A DNA stretch of 33,749 bases, taken from NCBI GenBank assembly GCA_024401515.1, contig JAKSKY010000019.1, positions 1 to 33,749 on the forward strand. Reading direction: 5' to 3'. Under the pieces are notes generated by a model. That model was not told the DNA's origin. It made no database searches and was given only the letters and a program-made list of their open reading frames with translations. The DNA is from Paludibacteraceae bacterium (lineage in GTDB: Bacteria; Bacteroidota; Bacteroidia; Bacteroidales; Paludibacteraceae). Positions 1 to 9,629 of the stretch are shown here, piece by piece. The position numbers and the translations under genes are program-made. Each line of letters starts with the position of its first letter. Position 1 is the first letter of the stretch.

Positions 1-640
<640 letters not shown>

Positions 641-649
641 CCGTAGTTC

Positions 650-664
650 CGGCGCCCCGCGCCG
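650..664 (+). other. GC-rich hairpin in the 23S-5S spacer
   Basis: CGGCGC at 650-655 pairs perfectly with GCGCCG at 659-664 around a CCC loop. It stands between the 23S 3' end and the 5S gene. It may be part of the structure recognised during pre-rRNA processing; that role is inferred from position only. Confidence 0.4.
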
Positions 665-703
665 TTTCGGTTCCTTCCCGGCACTGTCAAAATCTGAAGA
701 TAT

Positions 704-813
<110 letters not shown>

Positions 814-815
814 TG

Positions 816-850
816 AAGGGGATGTTCCTAACGGAACGTCCCCTTTTTTT
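816..850 (+). terminator. Intrinsic terminator of the rRNA operon
   Basis: AAGGGGATGTTCC at 816-828 pairs with GGAACGTCCCCTT at 833-845 in a 13-bp stem with one G-T wobble and a TAAC loop. Seven T residues follow at 844-850. This is a classic rho-independent terminator directly behind the 5S gene. Confidence 0.93.
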
Positions 851-913
851 GTTAGCGGATCTCCTGATTTGTTTTTATTGGCCATCATTTTATTCATTTC
901 CCAATAAATAAAT

Positions 914-921
914 TATCTTTG
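914..921 (+). promoter_or_regulatory. Candidate -7 promoter box TATCTTTG for the GT51 gene
   Basis: TATCTTTG matches the Bacteroidetes -7 consensus TAnnTTTG exactly. No clear TTTG is seen at the -33 position. Transcription would start near 926, so the ATG at 946 gets a leader of about 20 bases, whereas the in-frame ATG at 931 would be almost leaderless. Confidence 0.5.
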
Positions 922-945
922 CTTATTGGTATGAATTTGTTAACG

Positions 946-2979
946 ATGAATCGCAGAAAATTCTTCCTTATTGGTTTAATTTTTGTGGTTGTATTTACGG
1001 GAGTTTTCGCTCTATTTTTCAAAAGAGACCAGATTCTTTGGACTGTTATTGAAAAGAAAATAGAAAAATTCGAACGTAATACGGCTGCGAAAGTTTCTGT
1101 GCGTTCATTTGCCATGGAGGGATTGGGAAAGATGAATGTCTCCGATGTGGTGGTTTTGACTCCAGAGAAGGATACCTTTGTGGTTGTCCATAATGCGTCT
1201 GTCAAATTCAGTATTTCTCAGTTGTTGCGTTTTAGCACGCATATTGATGAATTGGAATTAAGTGGTGTCCGTTTATATCCTAACGATCAGTATGGTCGCA
1301 AAAAATATGAGTTTTTGCGTTCCAACCATGCGGAGGTAAAAGATACAACTGATCTACCGGCTAATAAGTTCTCCTCCTTCTTACATAATTATAAGAAGGT
1401 ATTGGAGCTTTTGCCGAATTCCCTCTCATTTTCTGACGTCTTAGTAGTCGGATACAAGGATGGAAATTTGATACGGGCTTCGTTCCCGGAAACATTTTTA
1501 AGAGATGGTCGTTTGGAAAGTCAAGTGATGTATCGCTTGACAGAACAGAATAAATCCGTCTTGGAGAAATGTTTCATTTTGTCTGGTAATATTAATGATT
1601 TAACAGAGGCCACTTCCTCTTTTAAAATTTATCCTGGCAATGTCAATTCTATGCCGATAACCCTGAAAAAAGGGGACGAATCGCTATCTTTCTCGTTTGA
1701 CACCTTATTTTTCAGTTGTAAAACTGATGAGGAATATGAACATTGGTCTGGTGATCTTTCTGTCTCTTCTTTGGGAATCGATTATGCTCGGTTAGCATCT
1801 CTTCCGATTCAAATAGATACTTGTTCTTTGCGATATAATCTCAGTTTCTCTCTTGAACCTTATGATCGAGTCGAGTTGGATAGTAATAGTGTGATATCTT
1901 TTAATGGTTTTGAGCTAAACCCTTACTTCTTGTATGAGAAGTCCGACTCTTTGCCTAGGATCTATTTTCAAGCGAAGAAAGATGATTTTGAAGCTCAACG
2001 ATTGTTTGATGCTTTACCTATCAATGTTTTTCCTCATGTTGAGGGTATAAAAACTAAGGGAAATCTAGCCTATGCATGTACATTTGATCTGGATTTCCAT
2101 AAGACAGATAGTGTGAGGTTCTCTTCTTCTATGACTAAGAAAGATTTTGCTATCGATTCTTACGGGAAGATTGATTTTAGGTCTGTGGGCCAACCGTTTA
2201 CTTATCATGTTTTTGAAAACGGTGTGGAGGAGACCTCTTTTGTCGTTGGTCCAGAAAATCCAGATTTCACTCCAATTCAAGAAATATCGCCATATCTTAG
2301 ACACGCAGTTTTGTATTCTGAGGATGGTTTGTTTTATTCCCACAAAGGATTTCTTGAAACGGCTATGAACGCGGCTATCGCAAAGGACATTCAGGAAAAA
2401 CGTTTTGCGCGAGGGGGAAGTACCATTTCCATGCAATTGGTAAAGAATCTCTGGTTGAGTCGTGAAAAAACATTGTCGAGAAAGGTGGAGGAAGCGATTA
2501 TCGTATGGATGGTTGAGAACAATCGTTTGCTATCCAAAGATAGGATGTATGAAATTTATTTGAATATCATTGAGTGGGGACCTCATATTTATGGCGTTAG
2601 ACAAGCCTCTCACTTCTATTTTGCCAAAGAACCCTCTGAGTTAACGCCTGAGGAGGCGATTTTTATGGCAAGTGTAATTCCTCGCCCGAAAAAATTCATG
2701 TGGTTCTTTGATGAGAACCATGATTTGAAGCCATTTTTGACGGCCTACTTTGATGTTTTAGGAGATAAACTGCTTCGTCATAACATTATCACGCAACAAC
2801 AACGTGATGAATTAACGCATAATGTCGTTATTTCAGGTGCGGCGAAGGCCTATCTTCGCCATTCGGTAAAGGAATTGGATGACGAGGGTGAAGATGATGA
2901 TGAATCGGCACTTATAAATGTGCTTGATAAAGCGATGCGTAATGAAGATATTCCAAACAGAACAAATAAAACGAATTGA
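946..2979 (+). CDS. Membrane-anchored GT51 peptidoglycan glycosyltransferase, no transpeptidase domain
   Basis: Polymerises lipid II into glycan strands on the outer face of the inner membrane. From the chosen ATG the protein has 677 residues. A positively charged start (MNRRKFF) leads into one hydrophobic helix (about 7-25). Then comes a region of about 420 residues that I cannot assign to a family, and then a C-terminal GT51 domain (about 440-605). GT51 hallmarks are SEDGLF with the presumed catalytic Glu459, GGSTISMQ, the KVEEA segment that carries the second acidic residue in this family, and YLNIIEWG. The motif order matches MtgA, which has only about 240 residues, so the long middle part is the odd feature. 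The acidic C-terminus (EDDDES) overlaps the next gene by 38 bases. In-frame ATG 931 is an alternative start. Confidence 0.88.
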   Translation: MNRRKFFLIGLIFVVVFTGVFALFFKRDQILWTVIEKKIEKFERNTAAKVSVRSFAMEGLGKMNVSDVVVLTPEKDTFVVVHNASVKFSISQLLRFSTHIDELELSGVRLYPNDQYGRKKYEFLRSNHAEVKDTTDLPANKFSSFLHNYKKVLELLPNSLSFSDVLVVGYKDGNLIRASFPETFLRDGRLESQVMYRLTEQNKSVLEKCFILSGNINDLTEATSSFKIYPGNVNSMPITLKKGDESLSFSFDTLFFSCKTDEEYEHWSGDLSVSSLGIDYARLASLPIQIDTCSLRYNLSFSLEPYDRVELDSNSVISFNGFELNPYFLYEKSDSLPRIYFQAKKDDFEAQRLFDALPINVFPHVEGIKTKGNLAYACTFDLDFHKTDSVRFSSSMTKKDFAIDSYGKIDFRSVGQPFTYHVFENGVEETSFVVGPENPDFTPIQEISPYLRHAVLYSEDGLFYSHKGFLETAMNAAIAKDIQEKRFARGGSTISMQLVKNLWLSREKTLSRKVEEAIIVWMVENNRLLSKDRMYEIYLNIIEWGPHIYGVRQASHFYFAKEPSELTPEEAIFMASVIPRPKKFMWFFDENHDLKPFLTAYFDVLGDKLLRHNIITQQQRDELTHNVVISGAAKAYLRHSVKELDDEGEDDDESALINVLDKAMRNEDIPNRTNKTN

Positions 2980-4450
2980 TGCGTTAACCTCCCAGTATGA
3001 GTCCATCGCGTCCTACCATTTGATGGAACGTGCTTCTCGTGCTTTTTTCGAGGAGTTGTTGCGTCGTGTGGATGATTCGGTTACCTTTTGTGTGGTAGCT
3101 GGCAGTGGCAACAATGGCGGTGATGCATTGGTGGTGGCCCGATTGTTGAAGATGATCGGTCGGAATGTCATTGTTTATTTGGTTAATCCTAAGAACGCTC
3201 TTTCTGTGGATTGTTCGACCGCATATGAAAATCTTATCAGCAGATTTCCGGATTGTGTGGTTACTGTTACATCTGTTGAACAGATCTCCATTGATGCGGA
3301 TTGTGTGATTGATGGCCTGTTTGGATCGGGACTAAATAGACCTTTGTCTGGTTTGTATAAATCCATTGTCGAAAAAATCAACGACTCCAATAAGTTTGTT
3401 GTCTCAATTGATTTGCCCTCTGGTCTCTTTGGCGAGGATAATGGAGAAAATGATAAGAGTGCGATTGTGAGCTCTTCGTTGACGCTTACGTTCCAATTCC
3501 CTAAATTGTCATTCCTTCTGCCGGACAACGAGCTTTTCTTAGGGGAATGGAAGGTGCTGGATATCCAATTGCATCCTAGAGCGATGCAAGAAATTGATTC
3601 CTCTTTTTTCATGACCGATGAATGTGTGGCTAGGTCGTTGCTAAAGGTGCGCGGACGATTTTCCCATAAAGGAACTTATGGTCATGCCTTATTGGTGGCA
3701 GGTTCAAAGGGTATGACGGGCGCTGCTGTATTGGCGGCGAAATCCGCTTTGCGTTCTGGATGTGGTCTACTTTCCGTCAGGGTTCCTGATTCTTGCCGAG
3801 AGATATTGCAAATTACTGTTCCAGAGGCGATTGTAAATCCAGATCCTTCGAATGAGTTTTTTTCGGCTGTGCCAGAGTTATCCAAATATAATGCGATTGG
3901 CATTGGCCCTGGTTTGGGTCTTTCTGATGAGACGAGGATCACTTTGAAATCTCTGTTGGAAGCGTTGGATAATAAGCCTTTTGTCATGGATGCGGATGCG
4001 TTAAACATCCTAGGTACGGATCCCTCCCTATGGACGACTCTTCCGGAAAATGCGATATTGACCCCTCATCCGAAGGAGTTTGAACGTATATCGGGAAGAA
4101 AAACGGTTGGATACGAGCGATGGATGGCTCAATTGGATTTGTCGGTGAAGCATAAAGTAGTGATTGTTCTGAAGGGAGCCTATACATCAGTCTCTTTGCC
4201 GGATGGCACCCTACATTTCAACACGACGGGAAATGCCGGAATGGCGACAGCGGGCAGTGGGGATACTTTGACCGGTATTATTTTGTCTTTGCTTGCCCAA
4301 GGTTATGATGCGGCTGACGCAGCCCGTTTGGGTGTGTGGTTGCATGGTAGGGCAGGTGATTTGGCTTTGTGTGAACAGAGCGAAGAGAGCTTGTTGGCCA
4401 GTGACATTACGGCTTGTTTGGGCAAGGCTTTTTCTACCCTGAAAATGTAG
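2942..4450 (+). CDS. nnr: Bifunctional NAD(P)HX repair enzyme (epimerase NnrE + dehydratase NnrD)
   Basis: Repairs hydrated NADH and NADPH. The N-terminal YjeF_N domain interconverts R- and S-NAD(P)HX, and the C-terminal ribokinase-like domain dehydrates S-NAD(P)HX using ADP or ATP. The protein has 502 residues, as usual for the fused form. The epimerase half (about 1-215) contains GSGNNGGDALVVAR from residue 54. The dehydratase half (about 225-500) contains the glycine-rich loop NAGMATAGSGDTLTG from residue 431, with Asp441 the expected catalytic base. The ATG at 2942 lies inside the 3' end of the GT51 gene, with a 38-base overlap in another frame, so the two are probably co-transcribed and translationally coupled. 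The encoded sequence MKIFQTEQIKRID matches the usual family start. Confidence 0.95.
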   Translation: MKIFQTEQIKRIDALTSQYESIASYHLMERASRAFFEELLRRVDDSVTFCVVAGSGNNGGDALVVARLLKMIGRNVIVYLVNPKNALSVDCSTAYENLISRFPDCVVTVTSVEQISIDADCVIDGLFGSGLNRPLSGLYKSIVEKINDSNKFVVSIDLPSGLFGEDNGENDKSAIVSSSLTLTFQFPKLSFLLPDNELFLGEWKVLDIQLHPRAMQEIDSSFFMTDECVARSLLKVRGRFSHKGTYGHALLVAGSKGMTGAAVLAAKSALRSGCGLLSVRVPDSCREILQITVPEAIVNPDPSNEFFSAVPELSKYNAIGIGPGLGLSDETRITLKSLLEALDNKPFVMDADALNILGTDPSLWTTLPENAILTPHPKEFERISGRKTVGYERWMAQLDLSVKHKVVIVLKGAYTSVSLPDGTLHFNTTGNAGMATAGSGDTLTGIILSLLAQGYDAADAARLGVWLHGRAGDLALCEQSEESLLASDITACLGKAFSTLKM

Positions 4451-4460
4451 AATTTTTCAT

Positions 4461-4495
4461 CTGCGCAGAAAGATGGCGCAGCGCTTGTTTTAATT
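4461..4495 (+). terminator. Weak candidate terminator after nnr
   Basis: CTGCGC at 4461-4466 pairs with GCGCAG at 4476-4481 around a 9-base loop, followed by the T-rich CGCTTGTTTTAATTT. The stem is only 6 bp and the T tract is interrupted, so this is a modest candidate. Confidence 0.35.
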
Positions 4496-4561
4496 TGCGG
4501 CCATACGTAAAGTGTGGTAAAAAAATCATTCCATAAGAGCGGTAAATCCGCTATAAATTAT

Positions 4562-4569
4562 TAAATTTG
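4562..4569 (+). promoter_or_regulatory. Candidate -7 promoter box TAAATTTG upstream of rnr
   Basis: TAAATTTG fits TAnnTTTG and lies 44 bases before the rnr ATG, in a 163-base gap after nnr. No TTTG is seen at the -33 position. It would drive the unit of rnr, lipoprotein gene and ABC-F gene. Confidence 0.4.
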
Positions 4570-4613
4570 GGCAACGTATCGTTTGGTGCGTTGTTATTTA
4601 AACATGAACGATT

Positions 4614-6818
4614 ATGGCAAAATCAATCAAAAAATCGAGAGCATCATTGGCCTCTAAAAAGAAGAGCCAAAAGAAGAGTGAGCCTGCTGGTGGTAAGCAA
4701 CTTACTAAGCAGGAGATGTTGAATCGCACGGTGCATTTCTTCGAACAGAATGCCTCTCAAGCCTATAATTATAAACAGGTCGCATTTGAGATCGGTGTGA
4801 CTAGCATGACTCAAAAGCGTCAACTCATCCAACTCTTGGAGGATTTGGTGCTGCAAGAGTTTTTGATCTCTCCCGCTAGCGGTAAATACCGTATCGATAA
4901 CCGAACAGGCGCGATCGTAGGTAAGTTGGAACGCAGAACGGGAGGTAAGGTATTCCTTGTTCCTGATGATGGTGGTGAAGATATCTTCATCATGGATAAA
5001 TATATGAACAAGGCCATTGTGGGTGATACGGTTCGTATCCGTCTGTTTGCCCGTCGCAAGGGTCAAATCCAGGAGGGTCAGGTGTTGGAGGTGCTTCAAC
5101 GTGGCCACGATACCTTTGTGGGTAAATTGGAGGTCTCCAAGAATTTCGCCTTTCTACAAGTGGACAACCGCTTGTTGAGCAATGATATTTTTATTCCGTT
5201 GGATCAACTGAAAGGTGGTAAGACAGGTGATAAGGCCATTGTGAAAATAACGGAATGGTCCCAACGAGACCGTAACCCAGTCGGTGAAGTGCTTGAAATT
5301 TTAGGTGAGGCTGGTGACAATAATGCGGAGATGAACGCTATCCTTGTGGAGTATGGTTTGCCGTATTCTTACCCTCAAATCGTAGAGGAGGAGGCCAATA
5401 AGATTCCTGAGGAGATTTCTCCTGAAGAGATCGCTAAGCGTATCGATATGCGTGGTGTCCCTACATTCACCATCGACCCTGCGGATGCGAAGGACTTTGA
5501 TGATGCCCTTTCCGTTCGGAAAATGGAGGATGGAACTTGGGAGGTGGGTGTTCATATCGCAGATGTGACCCATTACGTGAAGGAGGGTGATATCATCAAC
5601 GAGGAGGCCTACAAACGCGCCACTTCCATCTATTTGGTGGATAGAACAATTCCAATGTTGCCGGAAAGACTCTGCAACAAGGTTTGCTCATTGCGTCCTG
5701 ATGAGGAGAAGTGTTGTTACTCCGTGATCTTTAAGATGGATGACGATGCCAATGTCTTGAAATACCAGATTGCCCATACGGTGATCCGTTCCAATAGAAG
5801 ATTCGCCTACGAAGAGGCTCAACAAGTGATTGAGACCCACGAGGGTGACATGAAGGAGGAGATCCTCGTTTTGGATACTTTGGCGAAGAAGCTACGTGAA
5901 CGTCGTTTCGCGAAGGGAGCCATCGCCTTTGAACGAACAGAGGTGCGTTTCGAGATTGATGAGAAGGGTAAACCTTTGAGCGTTTATTTCAAGGAATCCA
6001 AGGATGCCAACAAGTTGATCGAGGAGTTTATGTTGTTGGCCAACAGAACGGTGGCGGAGCACATCGGTAAGGTAAAGAGTAAGACTACGAAACCTAAGAC
6101 TTTCGTCTATCGTATCCACGATTTGCCAGATCCTGAGAAGCTCTCCAACTTGTCTCAGTTCATTTCCCGCTTCGGTTATAAGTTGAAAACGACAGGAAAG
6201 AATACGGAGGTGTCCGCGTCCATCAACCGTTTGTTGGATGATGTGCAAGGAAAACGTGAGCAGAATTTGATTGAGACCATCGCGATCCGTTCCATGGCGA
6301 AGGCTGTATACTCTACAGAGAATGTAGGCCACTATGGTTTGGCTTTTGATTACTATACACATTTCACCTCTCCGATCAGACGTTATCCGGATATGATGGT
6401 TCATCGTTTGTTGGATCGTTATGCGGATGGAGAGAAGAGCGTAAGTCAAGAGGTGTTTGATGATTACTGTAAACACTGTTCCGATATGGAGCAAGTGGCT
6501 GCTAATGCGGAGCGTTCCTCTATTAAGTATAAACAAGTGGAATTCATGTCCGATAAGATAGGTCAAACTTTCAATGGCGTCATCTCCGGTATCCAGGAGT
6601 GGGGTGTATATGTGGAGTTGAATGAAAACAAGTGTGAGGGTATGATTCCTATCCGTGATTTGGATGATGATTTTTATTTCTTCGACGAAAAGAATTATTG
6701 CTTGACGGGAAGGAAATACAACCGTACTTATCGCCTAGGAGATGAGGTGGTTGTTCGTATTAAAAAGACCAATTTGGACAAGAAACAAATGGATCTTGAA
6801 TTAATTGAAAAGTTGTAA
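4614..6818 (+). CDS. rnr: Ribonuclease R (3'-5' exoribonuclease)
   Basis: Processive 3'-5' exoribonuclease of the RNase II/R family, which degrades structured RNA and takes part in rRNA and tmRNA quality control. It has 734 residues. A Lys/Ser-rich N-terminal tail (1-30) precedes a winged-helix segment (about 32-90), two cold-shock-like RNA-binding domains (about 95-245), the RNB catalytic domain (about 270-595) and a C-terminal S1 domain (about 645-732). The metal-binding motif of RNB nucleases is intact: D288, D294, D296 and D297 within DPADAKDFDDA. HFTSPIRRYPD near 583 is another family hallmark. It is the first gene of a tight cluster; the next start codon is two bases after its stop. Confidence 0.97.
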   Translation: MAKSIKKSRASLASKKKSQKKSEPAGGKQLTKQEMLNRTVHFFEQNASQAYNYKQVAFEIGVTSMTQKRQLIQLLEDLVLQEFLISPASGKYRIDNRTGAIVGKLERRTGGKVFLVPDDGGEDIFIMDKYMNKAIVGDTVRIRLFARRKGQIQEGQVLEVLQRGHDTFVGKLEVSKNFAFLQVDNRLLSNDIFIPLDQLKGGKTGDKAIVKITEWSQRDRNPVGEVLEILGEAGDNNAEMNAILVEYGLPYSYPQIVEEEANKIPEEISPEEIAKRIDMRGVPTFTIDPADAKDFDDALSVRKMEDGTWEVGVHIADVTHYVKEGDIINEEAYKRATSIYLVDRTIPMLPERLCNKVCSLRPDEEKCCYSVIFKMDDDANVLKYQIAHTVIRSNRRFAYEEAQQVIETHEGDMKEEILVLDTLAKKLRERRFAKGAIAFERTEVRFEIDEKGKPLSVYFKESKDANKLIEEFMLLANRTVAEHIGKVKSKTTKPKTFVYRIHDLPDPEKLSNLSQFISRFGYKLKTTGKNTEVSASINRLLDDVQGKREQNLIETIAIRSMAKAVYSTENVGHYGLAFDYYTHFTSPIRRYPDMMVHRLLDRYADGEKSVSQEVFDDYCKHCSDMEQVAANAERSSIKYKQVEFMSDKIGQTFNGVISGIQEWGVYVELNENKCEGMIPIRDLDDDFYFFDEKNYCLTGRKYNRTYRLGDEVVVRIKKTNLDKKQMDLELIEKL

Positions 6819-6820
6819 GA

Positions 6821-7678
6821 ATGAGAATAGGAAGATCGTTTTGCGCACTTTTCATTGCGCTTGCGTGCATGGCTTGTGGCAAAGAAACTAGAGAAGGTAC
6901 TGATTTGTACACCAATGGATTGCGTGGCAACGTGAAGAGTGTGTCTGAGAAAAAATACCATGCCGTCATGGATGAGAACCAAGAGATTGTCAGAGGTTCT
7001 TTCTTCCGTAACAATGGAGAATGGGACTGTGTGGCCCATTTTAATAAAGACGGAAATTATGAGGAGGTGGTTTACCTTGACCGAGACGGTGATATTGTGG
7101 AAAGAAACGTGTATGAGTATGGTGAGAACAGAAAAGTTTCCACCTTGCAAATTTTCGAGGATTCCAGCACCTTGAAAAAGAAATGTTTGTATCAGTATGA
7201 TATCAAGGATCGTGTGTCGGTTATTCAAGAATTGGACGAAGATGGCGATTTCCGATTGGGTACTAGCATCGTCTATAATGATGAAAATTTGATTGAGACG
7301 GCGACCACCGTAAATAGGTTGGGTACGGTGTTGTGTAGAACGATTACGGAGAAAAACCGTAAGGGGCAGGTCTCAGATTTTAAGTATTATAACGAAGAGA
7401 GAAAACTAACCAATTGGCGGAAGGAGACACATGATGACGAAGGCAGATTGTCGGAAATGGTTGTCTTGCATGCGGATGAATCGTTGGCCTTCAAGGTGGT
7501 AAACAGTTATAATTTACAAGGCGATTTGGTGAAATCGGAGCCTTTCTCTGAAGAGGAGGAGTTCTTGAACCAACGTTACACTTACGTTTATGACAAAAAG
7601 TCCAATTGGATTTCAAAAATACAGTTCTTTGGTGATTCCGCCGTCAGCGTTACGGAACGTGAGATTGAATATTATTAA
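6821..7678 (+). CDS. Lipoprotein with YD/RHS-like short repeats, function unknown
   Basis: A 285-residue exported protein that I cannot assign to a characterised function. The N-terminus MRIGRSFCALFIALACMAC is a signal peptide with possible lipid-attachment cysteines at 16 or 19; neither is a perfect lipobox. The mature part is built of short beta-hairpin units of about 20-25 residues ending in aromatic-acidic groups such as VYEYGENRKV, CLYQYDIKDR, VNSYNLQGDL and YVYDKKSNWI. This resembles the YD repeats of RHS-type proteins, but without a core shell or toxin end. Its start is 2 bases after the rnr stop and it is followed 13 bases later by the ABC-F gene, so it is translated as part of that unit. 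An outer-membrane or periplasmic location is inferred. Confidence 0.75.
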   Translation: MRIGRSFCALFIALACMACGKETREGTDLYTNGLRGNVKSVSEKKYHAVMDENQEIVRGSFFRNNGEWDCVAHFNKDGNYEEVVYLDRDGDIVERNVYEYGENRKVSTLQIFEDSSTLKKKCLYQYDIKDRVSVIQELDEDGDFRLGTSIVYNDENLIETATTVNRLGTVLCRTITEKNRKGQVSDFKYYNEERKLTNWRKETHDDEGRLSEMVVLHADESLAFKVVNSYNLQGDLVKSEPFSEEEEFLNQRYTYVYDKKSNWISKIQFFGDSAVSVTEREIEYY

Positions 7679-7691
7679 TTAGAAAAAGAAG

Positions 7692-9629
7692 ATGATATCC
7701 GTAGATAAACTAACGATTCGTTTTGGTGGTGTCACCCTATTCAATGATATTTCCTATGTGGTGAATCCTAAGGATCGTATCGCATTGGTTGGTAAGAATG
7801 GTGCGGGAAAGAGTACGATGCTAAAGGTTTTTGCCGGTATCCAACCTCCTTCAAGCGGAAGTGTATCTGTTCCCAAAGATGTGACCATTGGATATTTGCC
7901 GCAGCACATGATCCACGATGATGGTGTGACAGTGATGGAGGAGGCTGAAAAGGCTTTTTCGGATATATTTAAATTACAGCAAGAAATTGAACGGATGACG
8001 TTGGAATTGGCTGATCGCGCAGACTACGAATCCGCGTCTTATCAGCAATTGATCGATCGATTGACCCATGCCAACGAACGTCTGGATATGATGGGTGTGA
8101 ATAATTTCAAGGGAGAGGTGGAGAAAACGTTGCTCGGCTTGGGATTTGTACGCTCTGACTTTGAACGCCAGACCAGTGAATTTAGTGGTGGATGGCGAAT
8201 GCGAATAGAGTTGGCGAAAATCCTTTTGAAACGTCCTGACGTGTTGTTGCTTGACGAGCCTACCAACCACTTGGATATCGAGTCCATTCAATGGCTGGAG
8301 GATTTTTTGAAGTCATGCGGCAGTGCGGTTATCCTAGTCTCCCACGACCGTGCCTTTATTGATGCGGTTACCAATCGTACCATTGAGATCTCTTTGGGAA
8401 GAATCTACGATTATAAGGTTTCCTACTCCAAATACGTGGAGTTGCGCAAAGAGCGTCGAGAGCAGCAATTGCGCGCTTACGAGAACCAACAGAAGCAAAT
8501 CCAGGAGACCGAGGATTTTATTGAACGTTTCCGCTATAAGGCGACCAAATCCAATCAGGTGCAGTCCCGTATCAAACAGTTGGAAAAACTGGATATTATT
8601 GAGGTGGATGATGAGGACAATTCAGCGTTGCGTTTGAAGTTTCCTCCCGCACCCCATTCCGGAACCATTACGGTGGAGGCGCAGCATTTGACCAAGAGAT
8701 ATGATGACAATGTTGTCTTGGATGACATTGATATAACCATTAAACGAGGTGAAAAGGTGGCCTTTGTCGGAAAGAATGGTGAGGGAAAATCCACTTTGGT
8801 GAAGTGTATCATGGAACAAATCCCTTATGAGGGAATGTTGAAGTTGGGACACTTGGTCAAAATTGGCTATTTCGCCCAAAACCAAGCCTCTTTGTTGGAT
8901 GATAATTTGACGGTCTTCGAGACAATCGATAATGTGGCTGTCGGAGATATCAGGACGAAAATCCGAGACATTTTGGGCGCTTTCATGTTTGGCGGGGAGG
9001 CTTCCGATAAAAAGGTCAAGGTGCTTTCCGGTGGTGAACGTACTCGTTTGGCGATGATTCGTCTGTTGTTGGAGCCTGTCAATTTCTTGGTATTGGATGA
9101 GCCTACCAACCACTTGGACATGCGTTCGAAGGATGTTCTGAAGGATGCTATTAAGGCCTTTAACGGTACGGTGGTGGTAGTTTCCCATGATAGAGAGTTC
9201 TTGGATGGTTTGGTGGATAAGGTGTATGAATTCGCCAACCATAAGATCAAGGAACATATTGGTGGAATCTATGATTTCTTGCAGGCGAAGAAATTAGCCT
9301 CATTGCAAGAATTGGAGCGCAAGTCCGAAGTGCAAAAGGTGGATGTGAAGGAGGAGACTCCTTCCGACAATAAATTGTCTTACGAGGCGAAAAAGGAGTT
9401 GACGAAGAGAATCCGCAAGGCGGAGAAAGCTGTCGCCGATGCTGAAGCCTCCATCAATGCCATCGAGCAGCGTATCGCTGAGATTGAGACGGATCTCCAA
9501 AATCCGGAAAATGCCACCAATGGCGCATTGTTTGATGAATACCAGAAGAAAAAGCATGAGCTCGAACAGAAGATGTACGAGTGGGAGTTGCTTTCAGAGG
9601 AATTGGAAACGGTGAAGGCGGAAGCCTAA
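7692..9629 (+). CDS. ABC-F family ATPase (ribosome-associated type)
   Basis: A soluble protein of 645 residues with two ABC cassettes and no membrane segments, the architecture of ABC-F proteins that act on the ribosome (EttA, Uup, YheS, YdiF). Cassette 1 has Walker A GKNGAGKST at 34-42, signature FSGGW at 164-168 and Walker B DEPTNHLD from 188. Cassette 2 has GKNGEGKST from 360, LSGGE at 445-449 and DEPTNHLD from 469. The two are joined by a charged alpha-helical linker (about 230-310). A C-terminal coiled coil (about 560-640), rich in Lys and Glu, resembles the Uup-type tail. The exact paralogue cannot be decided by eye. It is a housekeeping factor more likely than an antibiotic-resistance factor. 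Its stop touches the stop of the convergent endonuclease gene with no base between. Confidence 0.93.
   Translation: MISVDKLTIRFGGVTLFNDISYVVNPKDRIALVGKNGAGKSTMLKVFAGIQPPSSGSVSVPKDVTIGYLPQHMIHDDGVTVMEEAEKAFSDIFKLQQEIERMTLELADRADYESASYQQLIDRLTHANERLDMMGVNNFKGEVEKTLLGLGFVRSDFERQTSEFSGGWRMRIELAKILLKRPDVLLLDEPTNHLDIESIQWLEDFLKSCGSAVILVSHDRAFIDAVTNRTIEISLGRIYDYKVSYSKYVELRKERREQQLRAYENQQKQIQETEDFIERFRYKATKSNQVQSRIKQLEKLDIIEVDDEDNSALRLKFPPAPHSGTITVEAQHLTKRYDDNVVLDDIDITIKRGEKVAFVGKNGEGKSTLVKCIMEQIPYEGMLKLGHLVKIGYFAQNQASLLDDNLTVFETIDNVAVGDIRTKIRDILGAFMFGGEASDKKVKVLSGGERTRLAMIRLLLEPVNFLVLDEPTNHLDMRSKDVLKDAIKAFNGTVVVVSHDREFLDGLVDKVYEFANHKIKEHIGGIYDFLQAKKLASLQELERKSEVQKVDVKEETPSDNKLSYEAKKELTKRIRKAEKAVADAEASINAIEQRIAEIETDLQNPENATNGALFDEYQKKKHELEQKMYEWELLSEELETVKAEA

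Noticed and set aside
7692-9629. ABC-F protein as an antibiotic-resistance determinant
   Set aside because: The cassettes and C-terminal coiled coil look like housekeeping ABC-F proteins, and the neighbours are core genes with no sign of transfer.
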